Notes: a model not told the origin generated them from the sequence alone. Shown: positions 36,484-45,105, counted from the first letter of the stretch. The stretch is 53,480 nucleotides of DNA from Aureimonas sp. AU4 (GCF_001463765.1 NZ_BBWK01000003.1:1-53480); one strand, 5' to 3'. Numbers and translations: made by a program.

Positions 36484-37242
36484 ATGACCTATTGCGTCGG
36501 CATGCTCCTCGATCGGGGCATCGTGTTCATGTCGGACACGCGGACGAATGCGGGTGTCGACAACATCTCCGTTGTCACCAAGCTTCGCTCCTGGAGTGTT
36601 CCGGGGGACCGCTTCCTTTGCCTTCTCTCGGCCGGCAACCTTGCGACCACCCAATCGACGATCTCGCTTCTGGAGGAGCGCGGAGTGCTGCCGTCCGAGA
36701 GGCGCGGCAACTTTCTGAAGCAGCCCTCGATGTTCCAAACCGCCAAACTGGTGGGCGAAACGCTGCGCGAGGTCATCTCCTACACGGCCGAGGGCGGTCC
36801 CAACGCCGAGAGCCGTTTCCTCGGCTCGTTCATCCTGGGTGGCCAGATCAAGGGCGGGCGACCGCGCCTGTTCATGATCTATCCCGAAGGCAACTTCATC
36901 GAGGCGGGGCCGGACAACCCCTTCTTCCAGATCGGCGAACACAAGTACGGCCGCCCGATCATCGTGCGGACCTACGACGCGGCGATGCGACTGGAGGACG
37001 CGGTCAAGCTGCTGCTTGTGTCGTTCGATTCGACCATCAAGTCCAATCTCTCCGTTGGCCTACCCATCGACCTCCAACTCTACGAGACTGACGCGTTCGC
37101 CGCCGGCTACCGTCAACGGTTCGACCAGCGCGACCCGTATTTCCGGATTATCTCGGACGGGTGGTCCGACTCGCTCAAGGCGGCGTTCGACAGCCTGCCG
37201 GGCTTCGTTCCACAGGAGCCGGGCAAACCCGCCGCCAGCTGA
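36484..37242 (+). CDS. Anbu: ancestral proteasome-like (HslV-related) peptidase
   Basis: This 252-residue protein starts [20 protein letters not shown]. That is the Anbu/BPH form of the Ntn-hydrolase fold, in which Thr2 becomes the N-terminal nucleophile after Met removal. [30 protein letters not shown] and [20 protein letters not shown] also match. Anbu assembles into open-ring or helical oligomers, and its substrate is not known. GGAGGCG lies upstream of the ATG. It follows the ATP-grasp and alpha-E genes on the same strand. Confidence 0.92.
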   Translation: MTYCVGMLLDRGIVFMSDTRTNAGVDNISVVTKLRSWSVPGDRFLCLLSAGNLATTQSTISLLEERGVLPSERRGNFLKQPSMFQTAKLVGETLREVISYTAEGGPNAESRFLGSFILGGQIKGGRPRLFMIYPEGNFIEAGPDNPFFQIGEHKYGRPIIVRTYDAAMRLEDAVKLLLVSFDSTIKSNLSVGLPIDLQLYETDAFAAGYRQRFDQRDPYFRIISDGWSDSLKAAFDSLPGFVPQEPGKPAAS

Positions 37243-37249
37243 AGCCGAC

Positions 37250-37624
37250 TCAGACCGGCTCGCGGCGCAGGCCCTTGGTTTTCAGCTCGTCCAGGTAGGC
37301 GTTCCACCGCGCGTCGCGCTCGACGCCGAGCGAGGACAGGTAGCGCCACGTGAAGAGTCCGGTATCGTGGCCGTCGTCGAAGACGATCCGCACCGCGTAG
37401 TGTCCGACCGGCTGAACGTCGGCGATCGCGACGTCCCGCTTGCCGCCCACCGTCACGCGCTGCTCGGGCGAGTGCCCCTGAACCTCGGCCGAGGGCGAAA
37501 GGACGCGCAGCAATTCGGCCGAGAACGTGTCGCGCGCGCCGTCCGCGTGGACGACGGTCAGGCTTCGTCGGTCGCGCGAGACTCGGATCTGATCGGGCGC
37601 GCGGTCCTGATTTGTGGACGGCAT
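37250..37624 (-). CDS. DUF971 (gamma-butyrobetaine hydroxylase-like N-terminal) domain protein
   Basis: This 124-residue protein fits the DUF971/GBBH-like N-terminal family. Typical blocks are [37 protein letters not shown] and [20 protein letters not shown], with WRYLSSLG near the end. The family is a small beta-rich domain thought to bind metal or to act in Fe-S-related processes; the role here is unknown. GGAG precedes the ATG. It converges on the Anbu gene (7 bp apart) and is divergent from moaA. Confidence 0.87.
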   Translation of the reverse strand: MPSTNQDRAPDQIRVSRDRRSLTVVHADGARDTFSAELLRVLSPSAEVQGHSPEQRVTVGGKRDVAIADVQPVGHYAVRIVFDDGHDTGLFTWRYLSSLGVERDARWNAYLDELKTKGLRREPV

Positions 37625-37726
37625 CGTGAACTCCGTGGGACGCTTTGCTTGACCCTCCCCTCACCCCCTTCCACATTCGGGTGGGAATTGAAAGAAAAGG
37701 ACGGCGCCGATGAGCGTCGGCGCTCC

Positions 37727-38764
37727 ATGAACCTACTCGACCGGTCCGGTCCGATCACCACCAGCGCCGCGCCGATCGTCGATCCGTTCGGGCGCGCGAT
37801 CTCGTACCTGCGCATCTCCGTGACGGATCGCTGCGACTTCCGCTGCACCTACTGCATGTCCGAGAACATGCAGTTCCTGCCCAAACGCGACCTCCTCACC
37901 CTCGAGGAGCTCGACCGCATCGCGAGTGCGTTCGTCGAGCGGGGCGTTCGGCGGCTGCGGTTGACGGGCGGCGAGCCCCTCGTGCGCCGCGACGTCATGC
38001 AACTCGTCCGATCGCTCTCGCGCCATCTGGCGACAGGCCGCCTCGGCGAGCTCACCCTGACGACCAACGGATCGCAGCTGGCCCGTTTCGCGGCGGAGCT
38101 CGCCGATTGCGGCGTGCGGCGCCTGAACGTATCGCTGGATACGCTCGATCCCGAGAAGTTTCGCGTGATCACCCGGCGCGGCGAGCTGGGCCGGGTGCTG
38201 GAAGGTATAGACGCTGCGCGCCGGGCCGGCATCCGGATCAAGATCAACGCTGTCGCGCTCAAGGGCTTCAACGAGTTCGAGCTCGCCGACATGATCGCCT
38301 GGGCCCACGGCGAGGGTCACGACATGACCGTGATCGAGACCATGCCGATGGGTGAGATCGACGAGGACCGCACAGATCGCTACCTGCCGCTCGATTTCGT
38401 GCGCGCACGCCTTTCCGAGCGATACACGCTGCAGGAATCGCCACACCGGACGGGAGGCCCCGCGCGCTATGTGACGGTCGCGGAGACCGGCGGGCGCCTC
38501 GGGTTCATCACGCCGATGACCCACAACTTCTGCGAAAGCTGCAACCGCGTGCGCCTGACCTGCACGGGAACGCTCTACATGTGCCTCGGGCAGGAGGACG
38601 CGGCGGATCTGCGAGCCGTCGTTCGCGGCTCGGAGGGCGACGAGGCGCTGCATCGCGCGATCGACGAAGCCATCGCGCGCAAGCCGAAGGGGCACGACTT
38701 CGTCATCGATCGGGCGACGCGACGTCCCTCCGTCTCGAGGCACATGAGCGTGACTGGGGGATAA
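37727..38764 (+). CDS. moaA: GTP 3',8-cyclase MoaA (molybdenum cofactor synthesis)
   Basis: This 345-residue radical SAM enzyme makes the cyclic intermediate of molybdopterin synthesis from GTP, with MoaC. The first cluster motif is [13 protein letters not shown], and the second, C-terminal cluster is [33 protein letters not shown] and [10 protein letters not shown] are also typical, and the protein ends in the conserved Gly-Gly. The start at 37727 is chosen because the long open frame upstream is unrelated and overlaps the DUF971 gene antisense. mobA lies 1.3 kb downstream on the same strand. Confidence 0.96.
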   Translation: MNLLDRSGPITTSAAPIVDPFGRAISYLRISVTDRCDFRCTYCMSENMQFLPKRDLLTLEELDRIASAFVERGVRRLRLTGGEPLVRRDVMQLVRSLSRHLATGRLGELTLTTNGSQLARFAAELADCGVRRLNVSLDTLDPEKFRVITRRGELGRVLEGIDAARRAGIRIKINAVALKGFNEFELADMIAWAHGEGHDMTVIETMPMGEIDEDRTDRYLPLDFVRARLSERYTLQESPHRTGGPARYVTVAETGGRLGFITPMTHNFCESCNRVRLTCTGTLYMCLGQEDAADLRAVVRGSEGDEALHRAIDEAIARKPKGHDFVIDRATRRPSVSRHMSVTGG

Positions 38765-38848
38765 GCGGTCGCACAGGGAACGAGCGGGCCGCTCAAGCGT
38801 TGGCGACGCACCGCGAGTTCAGCGGGGGCGTTTGTAGGAAGGTCGATC

Positions 38849-39076
38849 ATGAAATCTGTTTGGAAGCCGGCGCTGGCGCTCGGAGCCGTCATGCTCGTTT
38901 CGACGGGTTGCACCACGTCCGAGCGGACGGTGGGTGGCGCGCTCATCGGCGGTGCCGGCGGAGCGGTCGTCGGCAATGCGGTCGGTGGCGGCACCGGCGC
39001 GGTGATCGGCGGAGTGGCGGGTGGCACCGCGGGTGCCGTGATCGGCCGCAACTCGGGCCGTCGCGGCTACTACTGA
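38849..39076 (+). CDS. Glycine-zipper lipoprotein, 75 residues
   Basis: This small protein has a signal sequence ending in a lipobox (MLVSTGC, with Cys21 the expected lipidated residue). A repeated glycine zipper follows: GGALIGGAGGAVVGNAVGG, GTGAVIGGVAGGTAGAVIG. It resembles the short outer-membrane lipoproteins of the 17-kDa antigen/SlyB type and should insert in or attach to the outer membrane. GGAAGG precedes the ATG. It lies between moaA and the DMT transporter on the same strand, without an obvious functional link to either. Confidence 0.85.
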   Translation: MKSVWKPALALGAVMLVSTGCTTSERTVGGALIGGAGGAVVGNAVGGGTGAVIGGVAGGTAGAVIGRNSGRRGYY

Positions 39077-39178
39077 GGCGCGACGAAACGGATTTGACGC
39101 CGGTCGGCCCGTCGGCACTGGTCTCGTGCCGTCCGGCGTCCTAATCCCTCCCCATCCTACTCATGGGGAACGCATATC

Positions 39179-40096
39179 TTGCCGTCGTCCATACCGTCGT
39201 CCTCGACGGCAAACAGCAACGTCAGGGCGGCTGCCCTTATGGTGGCCTCCCAGACCGCCTTCGCCGTCAACGACACGCTCGTGAAACTGTCGTCAGGATC
39301 GATCGAGACGGCGCAGATCATGGCCCTTCGTGGTGTCATGACGACCACGTTGCTCGTCGGCCTGGCGCTCTGGTTCGGTGCCCTCCTGCCTTGGCGGCAG
39401 GCGTTCCACCGCGCTGTGATGTGGCGTGCCCTCGCCGATATCGGCACGACGATCGCCTATATCACCGCCCTTCGGCACATGCCGCTCGCCAATACGACGG
39501 CGATCTTCCAAGCGCTGCCGCTGACCATCACGCTGCTGGCGGCTGTGTTCCTGCGAGAGCGCGTCGGGTGGCGGAGGTGGTGCGCGATCGCGGTCGGCTT
39601 CGTCGGCGTGCTGATCATCGTGCGGCCGGACACCGAAGGCTTCAACATCTACGCGGTCTGGGTCATCCTGTCGGTGCTCAGCGCGGCGCTGCGCGATCTC
39701 GTGACCCGGGCGATGCCGGTGTCGATCCCCTCCCTCCACGTCGCCTGCATCACGGCCGGCGCCGTATGCCTGACAGGCTTCGCCTGGCTTCCGGCCGCCG
39801 GCTGGCAGCCCATGACGCCGACGCTCTGGACGATGCTCGCCGTGGCGGCGGTCGCGGTCGGCACGGGCTACGTTCTGATCGTGTTGGCCGTGCGGCTCGG
39901 CGACATGAGCTTCGTCGCTCCGTTCCGCTACAGCGTTCTACTGTCGGCCTTCGTGCTCGGGGTGCTCGTATTCGCGGAAATGCCAGGTCCGTCGGCGCTT
40001 CTGGGATCCGCGATCGTGGTTGCGAGCGGCGCCTACATGATTCGCCGCGAAACGCGGAGGGGGATCAAGACCGCCGCCGAAGCCGAGGTGCCGTGA
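39179..40096 (+). CDS. DMT superfamily (EamA) transporter
   Basis: This protein of about 305 residues has ten hydrophobic segments in two EamA repeats. The first repeat ends near RVGWRRWCAIAVGFVGVLII and the second near GDMSFVAPFRYSVLLSAFVLG. The substrate is unknown; relatives export metabolites such as amino acids or riboflavin. The TTG at 39179 (GGGGAA upstream) keeps the first helix whole; the ATG at 39239 would cut it. The stop overlaps the mobA GTG start as GTGA, an unexpected coupling to molybdenum cofactor synthesis. Confidence 0.84.
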   Translation: MPSSIPSSSTANSNVRAAALMVASQTAFAVNDTLVKLSSGSIETAQIMALRGVMTTTLLVGLALWFGALLPWRQAFHRAVMWRALADIGTTIAYITALRHMPLANTTAIFQALPLTITLLAAVFLRERVGWRRWCAIAVGFVGVLIIVRPDTEGFNIYAVWVILSVLSAALRDLVTRAMPVSIPSLHVACITAGAVCLTGFAWLPAAGWQPMTPTLWTMLAVAAVAVGTGYVLIVLAVRLGDMSFVAPFRYSVLLSAFVLGVLVFAEMPGPSALLGSAIVVASGAYMIRRETRRGIKTAAEAEVP

Positions 40097-40719
40097 GAAC
40101 GCGAGTGTCGGTCGTCGGCGTGGTGCTGGCCGGCGGCCGGGGTTCGCGCCTCGGCGCGGACGTGCCGAAGCCGTTCGTGCATCTCGCCGGTCGCCCCCTG
40201 ATCGAGCACGTCATCGAGCGGCTTGCGCCGCAGGTCGACGACCTTCTCGTCTCCGTCGCGCCGAGTCCGTTCGCTGATGCGCTCGGTCGGGTGGTCGTGC
40301 CGGATGAGGGTGAACTGTTCCAGGGTCCGGGCGTGGGGATCGTGTCCGCCTGGCACCATCTCGCAGCTCGCGCAGAAGATGCACCCTTTCAGCTTGCGCC
40401 CGCGGCGGGCGACACCCCGTTCCTGCCGCTCGACCTCGTCGAGCGTCTGTCGTCCTCCGTCCCGCCGGATGGCGTCGCGATCCCGACCTATCGGGGACGC
40501 TGGATACCCACCTTCGCCGTCTGGAGCAGCGAAGCCGCCTCGCGCATCGCTGACGCGCATGGCCGGTCGATCCGCGCGCTCGCGACGGCCGCCCCGCATG
40601 CCGTGGTCGATTTTCCACCGGTCGCCGATGCGCCGGACGGTGACCCGTTCTTCAATATCAATACGCCGGAGGATCTCGACCGCGCCCGTCTTCACGTGAC
40701 ACGTGGCGAAATCGGTTGA
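40093..40719 (+). CDS. mobA: Molybdenum cofactor guanylyltransferase
   Basis: This protein of about 208 residues attaches GMP to molybdopterin, making the guanine dinucleotide cofactor. GVVLAGGRGSRLGADVPKPF is the nucleotide-binding start, PAAGDTPFLPLDLVERL carries the conserved G-D-T-P-F-L-P block, and FFNINTPEDLDRA closes the fold as in MobA. The GTG start overlaps the stop of the DMT transporter gene. MobA fits the nearby moaA, although other Moco genes are not in the window. It is slightly divergent in the middle part, so substrate identity is less sure than the fold. Confidence 0.88.
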   Translation: MRTRVSVVGVVLAGGRGSRLGADVPKPFVHLAGRPLIEHVIERLAPQVDDLLVSVAPSPFADALGRVVVPDEGELFQGPGVGIVSAWHHLAARAEDAPFQLAPAAGDTPFLPLDLVERLSSSVPPDGVAIPTYRGRWIPTFAVWSSEAASRIADAHGRSIRALATAAPHAVVDFPPVADAPDGDPFFNINTPEDLDRARLHVTRGEIG

Positions 40720-40851
40720 GTCGCACGGCATCGTCTCTTGCGCCGCGCGGGGAAACCGGCACTATCGCACCGATAATGGGCATGCCCGTTTCGAAGGCCC
40801 CAACGCCTGGTGCCGCGAAGTCATCGCCTTATTCCAAGGACTCATTGTTCC

Positions 40852-41649
40852 ATGCGAACCATCAAGACCCTTCTCCTGGCTGCCGTGACGCTGTCGACGC
40901 TCGCCGGCGCGGCGGTCGCCCAGAGCGGCGACGCCAACAAGACTTGGACTGAGGTTCGCATCGGCTCGGAAGGGGCCTATCCGCCGTTCAACTTCCTCGA
41001 CGCGTCGGGCAAGCTTCAGGGCTTCGACATCGATATCGCGAACGCCCTGTGCAAGCAGATGAAGGTCACCTGCTCCTTCGTGACGAACGACTGGGACGGC
41101 ATGATCCCCGCGCTGCAGAACGACCGCTTCGACGCGGTGATCGCCTCGATGTCGATCACGCCCGAGCGCGAGAAGCAGGTGCTCTTCACCAACAAATACT
41201 ACAACACGCCGGGCGCGCTGGCGGTGCCCAAGGACTCGACGATCGCCGACACGAAGGCGGCCTCGCTTTCCGGCAAGACGATCGGCGTGCAGGGCTCGAC
41301 CACCCATGCGCAGGCCGTGGAGACATACTTCCCGGATGCCGATGTGCGCGTTTATCCGACCGCAGAGGAATACAAGCTCGATATCGAGAACGGCCGCCTG
41401 GACGCGGTTTCCGACGATATCGTCGTTCTGTCGCAGTGGATCGACAGCCCGGAAGGCGCGTGCTGCAAGGTGCTCGGAGCGCTTCCCCCGAACGAGCAGA
41501 TCTACGGCCGAGGCGCCGGCATCGCCTTGCGCAAGGGCGACGAGAAGTTGAAGAAGATGTTCGACGACGCGATCATCGCGATCCGCGCCGACGGCACCTA
41601 CAAGACGATCCAGGACAAGTACTTCAAGTTCGACGTCTACGGTAAGTAA
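40852..41649 (+). CDS. Polar amino acid ABC transporter substrate-binding protein (family 3)
   Basis: This 265-residue periplasmic protein has a signal peptide (MRTIKTLLLAAVTLSTLAGA, cleavage after AVAQ). The family 3 pattern follows: RIGSEGAYPPFNFLDASGKL, GFDIDIANALCKQMKVTC, NDWDGMIPALQNDRFDAVIA and MSITPEREKQVLFTNKYY. It is of the lysine/arginine/ornithine/histidine-binding type. The ATG at 40852 is used since it starts the signal peptide. It is followed by a 184-bp gap rich in hairpins and then two permease genes, but no ATPase gene. Confidence 0.92.
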   Translation: MRTIKTLLLAAVTLSTLAGAAVAQSGDANKTWTEVRIGSEGAYPPFNFLDASGKLQGFDIDIANALCKQMKVTCSFVTNDWDGMIPALQNDRFDAVIASMSITPEREKQVLFTNKYYNTPGALAVPKDSTIADTKAASLSGKTIGVQGSTTHAQAVETYFPDADVRVYPTAEEYKLDIENGRLDAVSDDIVVLSQWIDSPEGACCKVLGALPPNEQIYGRGAGIALRKGDEKLKKMFDDAIIAIRADGTYKTIQDKYFKFDVYGK

Positions 41650-41655
41650 TCCACC

Positions 41656-41709
41656 GAGGACCGCCGCAGATGCAGGCAATCGATCTGCGGCGCCTCCTGC
41701 CGTGGCAGG
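41656..41709 (+). promoter_or_regulatory. Two adjacent hairpins after the amino acid binding-protein gene
   Basis: CGCCGCAGAT (41662-41671) and ATCTGCGGCG (41683-41692) form a perfect 10-bp stem, extendable by GAGG/CCTC across a 2-base bulge. CCTGCC/GGCAGG (41696-41709) follows as a second perfect stem with a 2-base loop. There is no T-run, so a transcript-stabilising or attenuating role is more likely than full termination. Confidence 0.6.
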
Positions 41710-41751
41710 ACCGGGCGATGCTCTGGACTCGCTCCGGCGACTCGACACCAA

Positions 41752-41782
41752 GGGGCGTCCTGTGCCACCCGCAGGGCGCTCC
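41752..41782 (+). promoter_or_regulatory. Third hairpin before the amino acid permease genes
   Basis: GGGGCGTCCTG (41752-41762) pairs with CAGGGCGCTCC (41772-41782) as an 11-bp stem with two G-U pairs and a 9-base loop. It stands 50 bp before the first permease start. Confidence 0.45.
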
Positions 41783-41833
41783 GGTCGTTTCCCCGACGAT
41801 GACGGGCCGTAGCGCGCGTCGGGTCACAGGGTC

Positions 41834-42541
41834 ATGAATTTCCTTCAGCTTCTCAGTTTCGGCGACAACGGATGGGGCGACGAGATCGCATCCGGCGTGC
41901 TCGTCACGGCCGCGCTCGCGATCGCCACCCTTCCCTTTGGTCTTGGACTGGGTTTCGCGCTCGCCGTTGCCAAGCGCAGCGCCGACCCGGCGCTGCGTCT
42001 CGCCGCGCAGATCTACACGACCCTGTTTCGCGGTCTCCCCGAGCTCCTGACGCTCTTTCTGGTCTTCTACGGCGGCCAGAACGTTCTCAATCTCATAACC
42101 GGCGCGACCGGCTTCGAGCAGATTCTCCTCTCCAGCTTCGTAGCGGGCATGATCGGGCTCGGCATTGTCTTCGCCGCCTACGCGAGCGAGGTCTTTCTGT
42201 CCGCCTTCCAGGCCATCCCGGCCGGTCAGTGGGAAGGTGGCCGCGCGCTCGGCCTGTCCCGCATGGCGATCCTGCGCCTTGTCATCTTCCCCCAGCTCGT
42301 GCGGATCAGCCTGCCGGGCCTGACCAACGTCTGGCTGAACCTATTGAAGGACACCTCGCTCGTGTCGGTCATCGGCCTTGCCGATATCCTGCGGCAGACC
42401 GGAATCGCCGCCCGCGTCACGCGCGAGCAGTTTCCCTTTTTCGCCCTCGCATGCGTCCTTTATCTGTTGCTGACCTTCGCCTCGCTTGCCGTCGTCCGGC
42501 GCGTCGAAGGCTGGGCGCGGCGCGGCGAGGTCGCGCGATGA
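41834..42541 (+). CDS. Polar amino acid ABC transporter permease (HisQ-like)
   Basis: This 235-residue permease of the HisQM family has about five membrane spans. The importer loop reads QAIPAGQWEGGRALGLSRMA, and the preceding TTLFRGLPELLTLFLVFYGG is the usual TxFRGxPxLxxL block. NVWLNLLKDTSLVSVIGLAD is also characteristic. The stop overlaps the next permease start as ATGA. It works with the binding protein upstream and the second permease downstream; the needed HisP-type ATPase is not in this locus. Confidence 0.92.
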   Translation: MNFLQLLSFGDNGWGDEIASGVLVTAALAIATLPFGLGLGFALAVAKRSADPALRLAAQIYTTLFRGLPELLTLFLVFYGGQNVLNLITGATGFEQILLSSFVAGMIGLGIVFAAYASEVFLSAFQAIPAGQWEGGRALGLSRMAILRLVIFPQLVRISLPGLTNVWLNLLKDTSLVSVIGLADILRQTGIAARVTREQFPFFALACVLYLLLTFASLAVVRRVEGWARRGEVAR

Positions 42542-43335
42542 CCATCACCGCCCCTGTGCAGTCACGCGCGAAGCCCGGCCTTCTCGGCATCCTGATCCTT
42601 GGCATCTGGGTCGCGGGCGGCATCGCCCTCGTCGCCTACCTCGTGTCGGTCTTCAATCCGACCTTCATCGGCACATACGGTCCGTCCTATCTCGCCGGTC
42701 TGCGGGTCACGATCACGCTGGTCGCGATCTCCTACACGCTCGGCGCACTTCTTTCCGTGGCAGTGGCGGCAGGGCGCATGTCGTCGAACCGCATCGCGCG
42801 GGGCATGAGCGGCGCCTACGTCACCTTCTTTCGCGGCACGCCGTTTCTCGCGCAGATCTTCCTCATCTACTACGGACTCGGCTCGTTCCGGGGCGCGATC
42901 GAGTCGGTGGGCCTCTGGTGGTTCTTTCGTGAAGCCTGGTACTGCGCCATCCTGGCGATGACTCTGAACACGGCGGCGTATCAGGCGGAGATCCTGCGTG
43001 GCGCCATCGAGAGCGTGCCGGCGGGGCAATGGGAAGGCGCGAAGTCGCTCGCGCTCTCGAGACTGACAACCCTGCGCCGCATCATCCTGCCGCAGGCGCT
43101 CATCGTCGCACTGCGCCCCTATGCGAACGAACTGATCCTGATGATCAAGACCTCTGCGGTGGTCGCGATCATCACCGTCTTCGACCTGTTCGGCGAGACG
43201 CGGCGCGCTTTCAGTAAGACATTCGATTTTCAGACATATATTTGGGCTGCCGTCTTCTACCTCGTGCTTGTCGAGCTTCTTCGTCACCTGACCGACTGGG
43301 TCGAGCGGCGTGCGACGCGGCATCTTCGCCGTTAG
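42538..43335 (+). CDS. Polar amino acid ABC transporter permease (HisM-like)
   Basis: This 265-residue permease carries the same signature as its partner: TFFRGTPFLAQIFLIYYGL and the importer loop ESVPAGQWEGAKSLALSRLT, then ANELILMIKTSAVVAIITVFD. Four or five hydrophobic spans are visible. The ATG overlaps the stop of the first permease gene. Its last 125 bp overlap the 3' end of the convergent TetR gene. An ATPase gene would normally follow here and is absent. Confidence 0.92.
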   Translation: MTITAPVQSRAKPGLLGILILGIWVAGGIALVAYLVSVFNPTFIGTYGPSYLAGLRVTITLVAISYTLGALLSVAVAAGRMSSNRIARGMSGAYVTFFRGTPFLAQIFLIYYGLGSFRGAIESVGLWWFFREAWYCAILAMTLNTAAYQAEILRGAIESVPAGQWEGAKSLALSRLTTLRRIILPQALIVALRPYANELILMIKTSAVVAIITVFDLFGETRRAFSKTFDFQTYIWAAVFYLVLVELLRHLTDWVERRATRHLRR

Positions 43336-44011
43336 AAGCGCTGGCACCCGGGCCGAGAGCCGCAAAGAACAGATCGACGCGCCGATCGATCAGCGTTCGC
43401 TGGATCTCGGGACGCTCCGGCAGATCGTAGCCGAAAACGAGCCGGCGCAGGTCCGAGGCGCAGACCGCTTCCAGGAACTGCTCCGCCAAGAAGGCCGGAT
43501 CCCACCGCTCCGTGATGGCGCCCTCGTCCGCCGCGCGTTGGAACTGCATCGTCAGCGCCGAAATCAACGGCTTCAAGTAACGGTCCGCGCCAAGCATCAG
43601 GCCACCGCCATCCCGCTGGCGTTCGGACTGGGACACCAGCAGGCGATAGACGTCGACGCTGAACGGCATCAGGATGCGACGGTGCATGTGATGCGCCATG
43701 TCGCGAAGCACTTTCACGGGCGTTTCGGTCACATCGTGATAGCGCGTGAACTCGCTTTTGGTTTCCGTGAAGAGATGGTCGGCCACCGCCTGGAGAAGGA
43801 GTGGCTTGGATCGAAACCGGGCATAGAGTGTCCGCTTCGAGATGCCCGCCTCGGCGGCGACCGCGTCCATGCTGGTCGCCTCGAATCCTTCGTCGAGGAA
43901 GCGTCTCGCTGCTACCGCGACGATCCTGCCGGTCAGTTCGGCAGCATCGGCCTTCGCCGGGCGGCCTCGCGGCCTCGACAGGCCCTTCGATATCGAACTC
44001 CCACGCGGCAT
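43211..44011 (-). CDS. TetR/AcrR family transcriptional regulator
   Basis: This protein of about 266 residues has the N-terminal TetR helix-turn-helix: RRFLDEGFEATSMDAVAAEA followed by GISKRTLYARFRSKPLLLQ. The ligand domain follows, with MHRRILMPFSVDVYRLLVSQ and FLEAVCASDLRRLVFGYDLP. The ATG at 44011 has GAGG upstream and starts just before the HTH domain. The family fold seems to end near FFAALGPG; about 47 further residues, Ser/Arg rich, are antisense to the end of the HisM-like gene. That tail may be non-functional read-on. The ligand and targets are unknown. Confidence 0.85.
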   Translation of the reverse strand: MPRGSSISKGLSRPRGRPAKADAAELTGRIVAVAARRFLDEGFEATSMDAVAAEAGISKRTLYARFRSKPLLLQAVADHLFTETKSEFTRYHDVTETPVKVLRDMAHHMHRRILMPFSVDVYRLLVSQSERQRDGGGLMLGADRYLKPLISALTMQFQRAADEGAITERWDPAFLAEQFLEAVCASDLRRLVFGYDLPERPEIQRTLIDRRVDLFFAALGPGASASNGEDAASHAARPSRSGDEEARQARGRRRQPKYMSENRMSY

Positions 44012-44201
44012 TCCCAAGCGCCTCTCAGCATCACGAAACCCTTGAGTTCCCCAACGGAACCGGGACCGATTCGGTTCATGAGCCGGATATGGATTCCGCT
44101 GCGAGGATCGGCGATCGATGGCGTCGCTCCCGGCACCTCTTTCGCGGGCATTGCCGAACCTGCTAGCGCAGGCCGAAACGCAGAAGGTCGGAGTGGAATC
44201 G

Positions 44202-45068
44202 ATGAAGGTCGCGTTCGTGGGCTTAGGTGTCATGGGTTACCCGATGGCGAGGCATCTTGTCGGCAAGGGCGGGCACGAGGTCGCCGTGTTCAACAGGACG
44301 GCCGAGAAGTCGGAGACGTGGGCCCGCGAGAACAAGGGGCGCAAAGCTGCGACGCCGCGCGAGGCCGCGATGGGTGCCGAGGTCGTGTTCATGTGCGTGG
44401 GAAATGACGACGACGTGCGCAGCGTCGTCTACGGCGAAGACGGCATCCTCGCGGACCTCGCGCCCGGAGCCGTACTCGTGGACCATACCACGGCGTCCGC
44501 GACCCTTGCGCGCGAGCTCGACGAGGCGGCGCGAGCGAAAGGCTGCGGCTTTCTCGATGCTCCCGTGTCCGGAGGACAGGCTGGCGCCGAAAACGGCGTC
44601 CTGACCGTGATGGTGGGCGGTGACGAGGCGACGTTCGAGACGGTTCGCCCGGTCCTTGACAGCTACTCGCGCATGGTCGGCCTGATGGGTCCGGCCGGCA
44701 GCGGGCAACTGGCGAAGATGATGAACCAGATCTGCATCGCAGGTCTCGTCGAGGGCCTCTCGGAAGCGCTGCATTTTGGCCAGAAGGCCGGGCTCGACCT
44801 TGCGAAGGTGGTTGAGGTCATCTCCAAGGGCGCCGCGGGTTCGTGGCAGATGGAGAACCGCCACAAGACCATGGCGGAAGGCCGCTACGACTTCGGTTTC
44901 GCCGTCGAATGGATGCGCAAGGACCTCGGCATCTGCCTCGACGAGGCGCGGCGCAACGGCGCCACGCTTCCCGTCACCGCCCTCGTCGACCAGTTCTACG
45001 CCGAGGTGGAGACCATGGGCGGTCGACGCTGGGACACCTCGTCCCTCCTGGCCCGCCTAACGCGTTGA
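44202..45068 (+). CDS. NAD(P)-dependent beta-hydroxyacid dehydrogenase (3-hydroxyisobutyrate dehydrogenase family)
   Basis: This protein of about 288 residues starts with the cofactor motif VAFVGLGVMGYPMARHLVGK. It has the substrate motif FLDAPVSGGQAGAENGVLTV, the catalytic lysine in GSGQLAKMMNQICIAG, and the KDLGICLDEARRNGATLPVT block. Family members oxidise 3-hydroxyisobutyrate, tartronate semialdehyde or related hydroxyacids, or reduce succinic semialdehyde. The exact substrate cannot be read from sequence. The ATG at 44202 has GGAG upstream; a longer frame exists but lacks family similarity. It is convergent with the Lrp gene across a shared terminator. Confidence 0.88.
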   Translation: MKVAFVGLGVMGYPMARHLVGKGGHEVAVFNRTAEKSETWARENKGRKAATPREAAMGAEVVFMCVGNDDDVRSVVYGEDGILADLAPGAVLVDHTTASATLARELDEAARAKGCGFLDAPVSGGQAGAENGVLTVMVGGDEATFETVRPVLDSYSRMVGLMGPAGSGQLAKMMNQICIAGLVEGLSEALHFGQKAGLDLAKVVEVISKGAAGSWQMENRHKTMAEGRYDFGFAVEWMRKDLGICLDEARRNGATLPVTALVDQFYAEVETMGGRRWDTSSLLARLTR

Positions 45069-45073
45069 CGGCC

Positions 45074-45105
45074 GGCGACCGGGGCATCACGCGTCCCGGT
45101 CGCCC
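45074..45105. terminator. Bidirectional terminator overlapping the lrp-type stop codon
   Basis: GGCGACCGGG (45074-45083) and CCCGGTCGCC (45095-45104) form a perfect 10-bp stem with an 11-base loop, in which the stop codon of the minus-strand regulator gene lies. CTTCTC follows on the plus strand. It separates two convergent genes only 18 bp apart. Confidence 0.6.

Noticed and set aside
37625-37726. Molybdenum cofactor riboswitch upstream of moaA
   Set aside because: The 102-bp region shows no clear nested stems of the expected form; nothing beyond a C-rich tract was seen.
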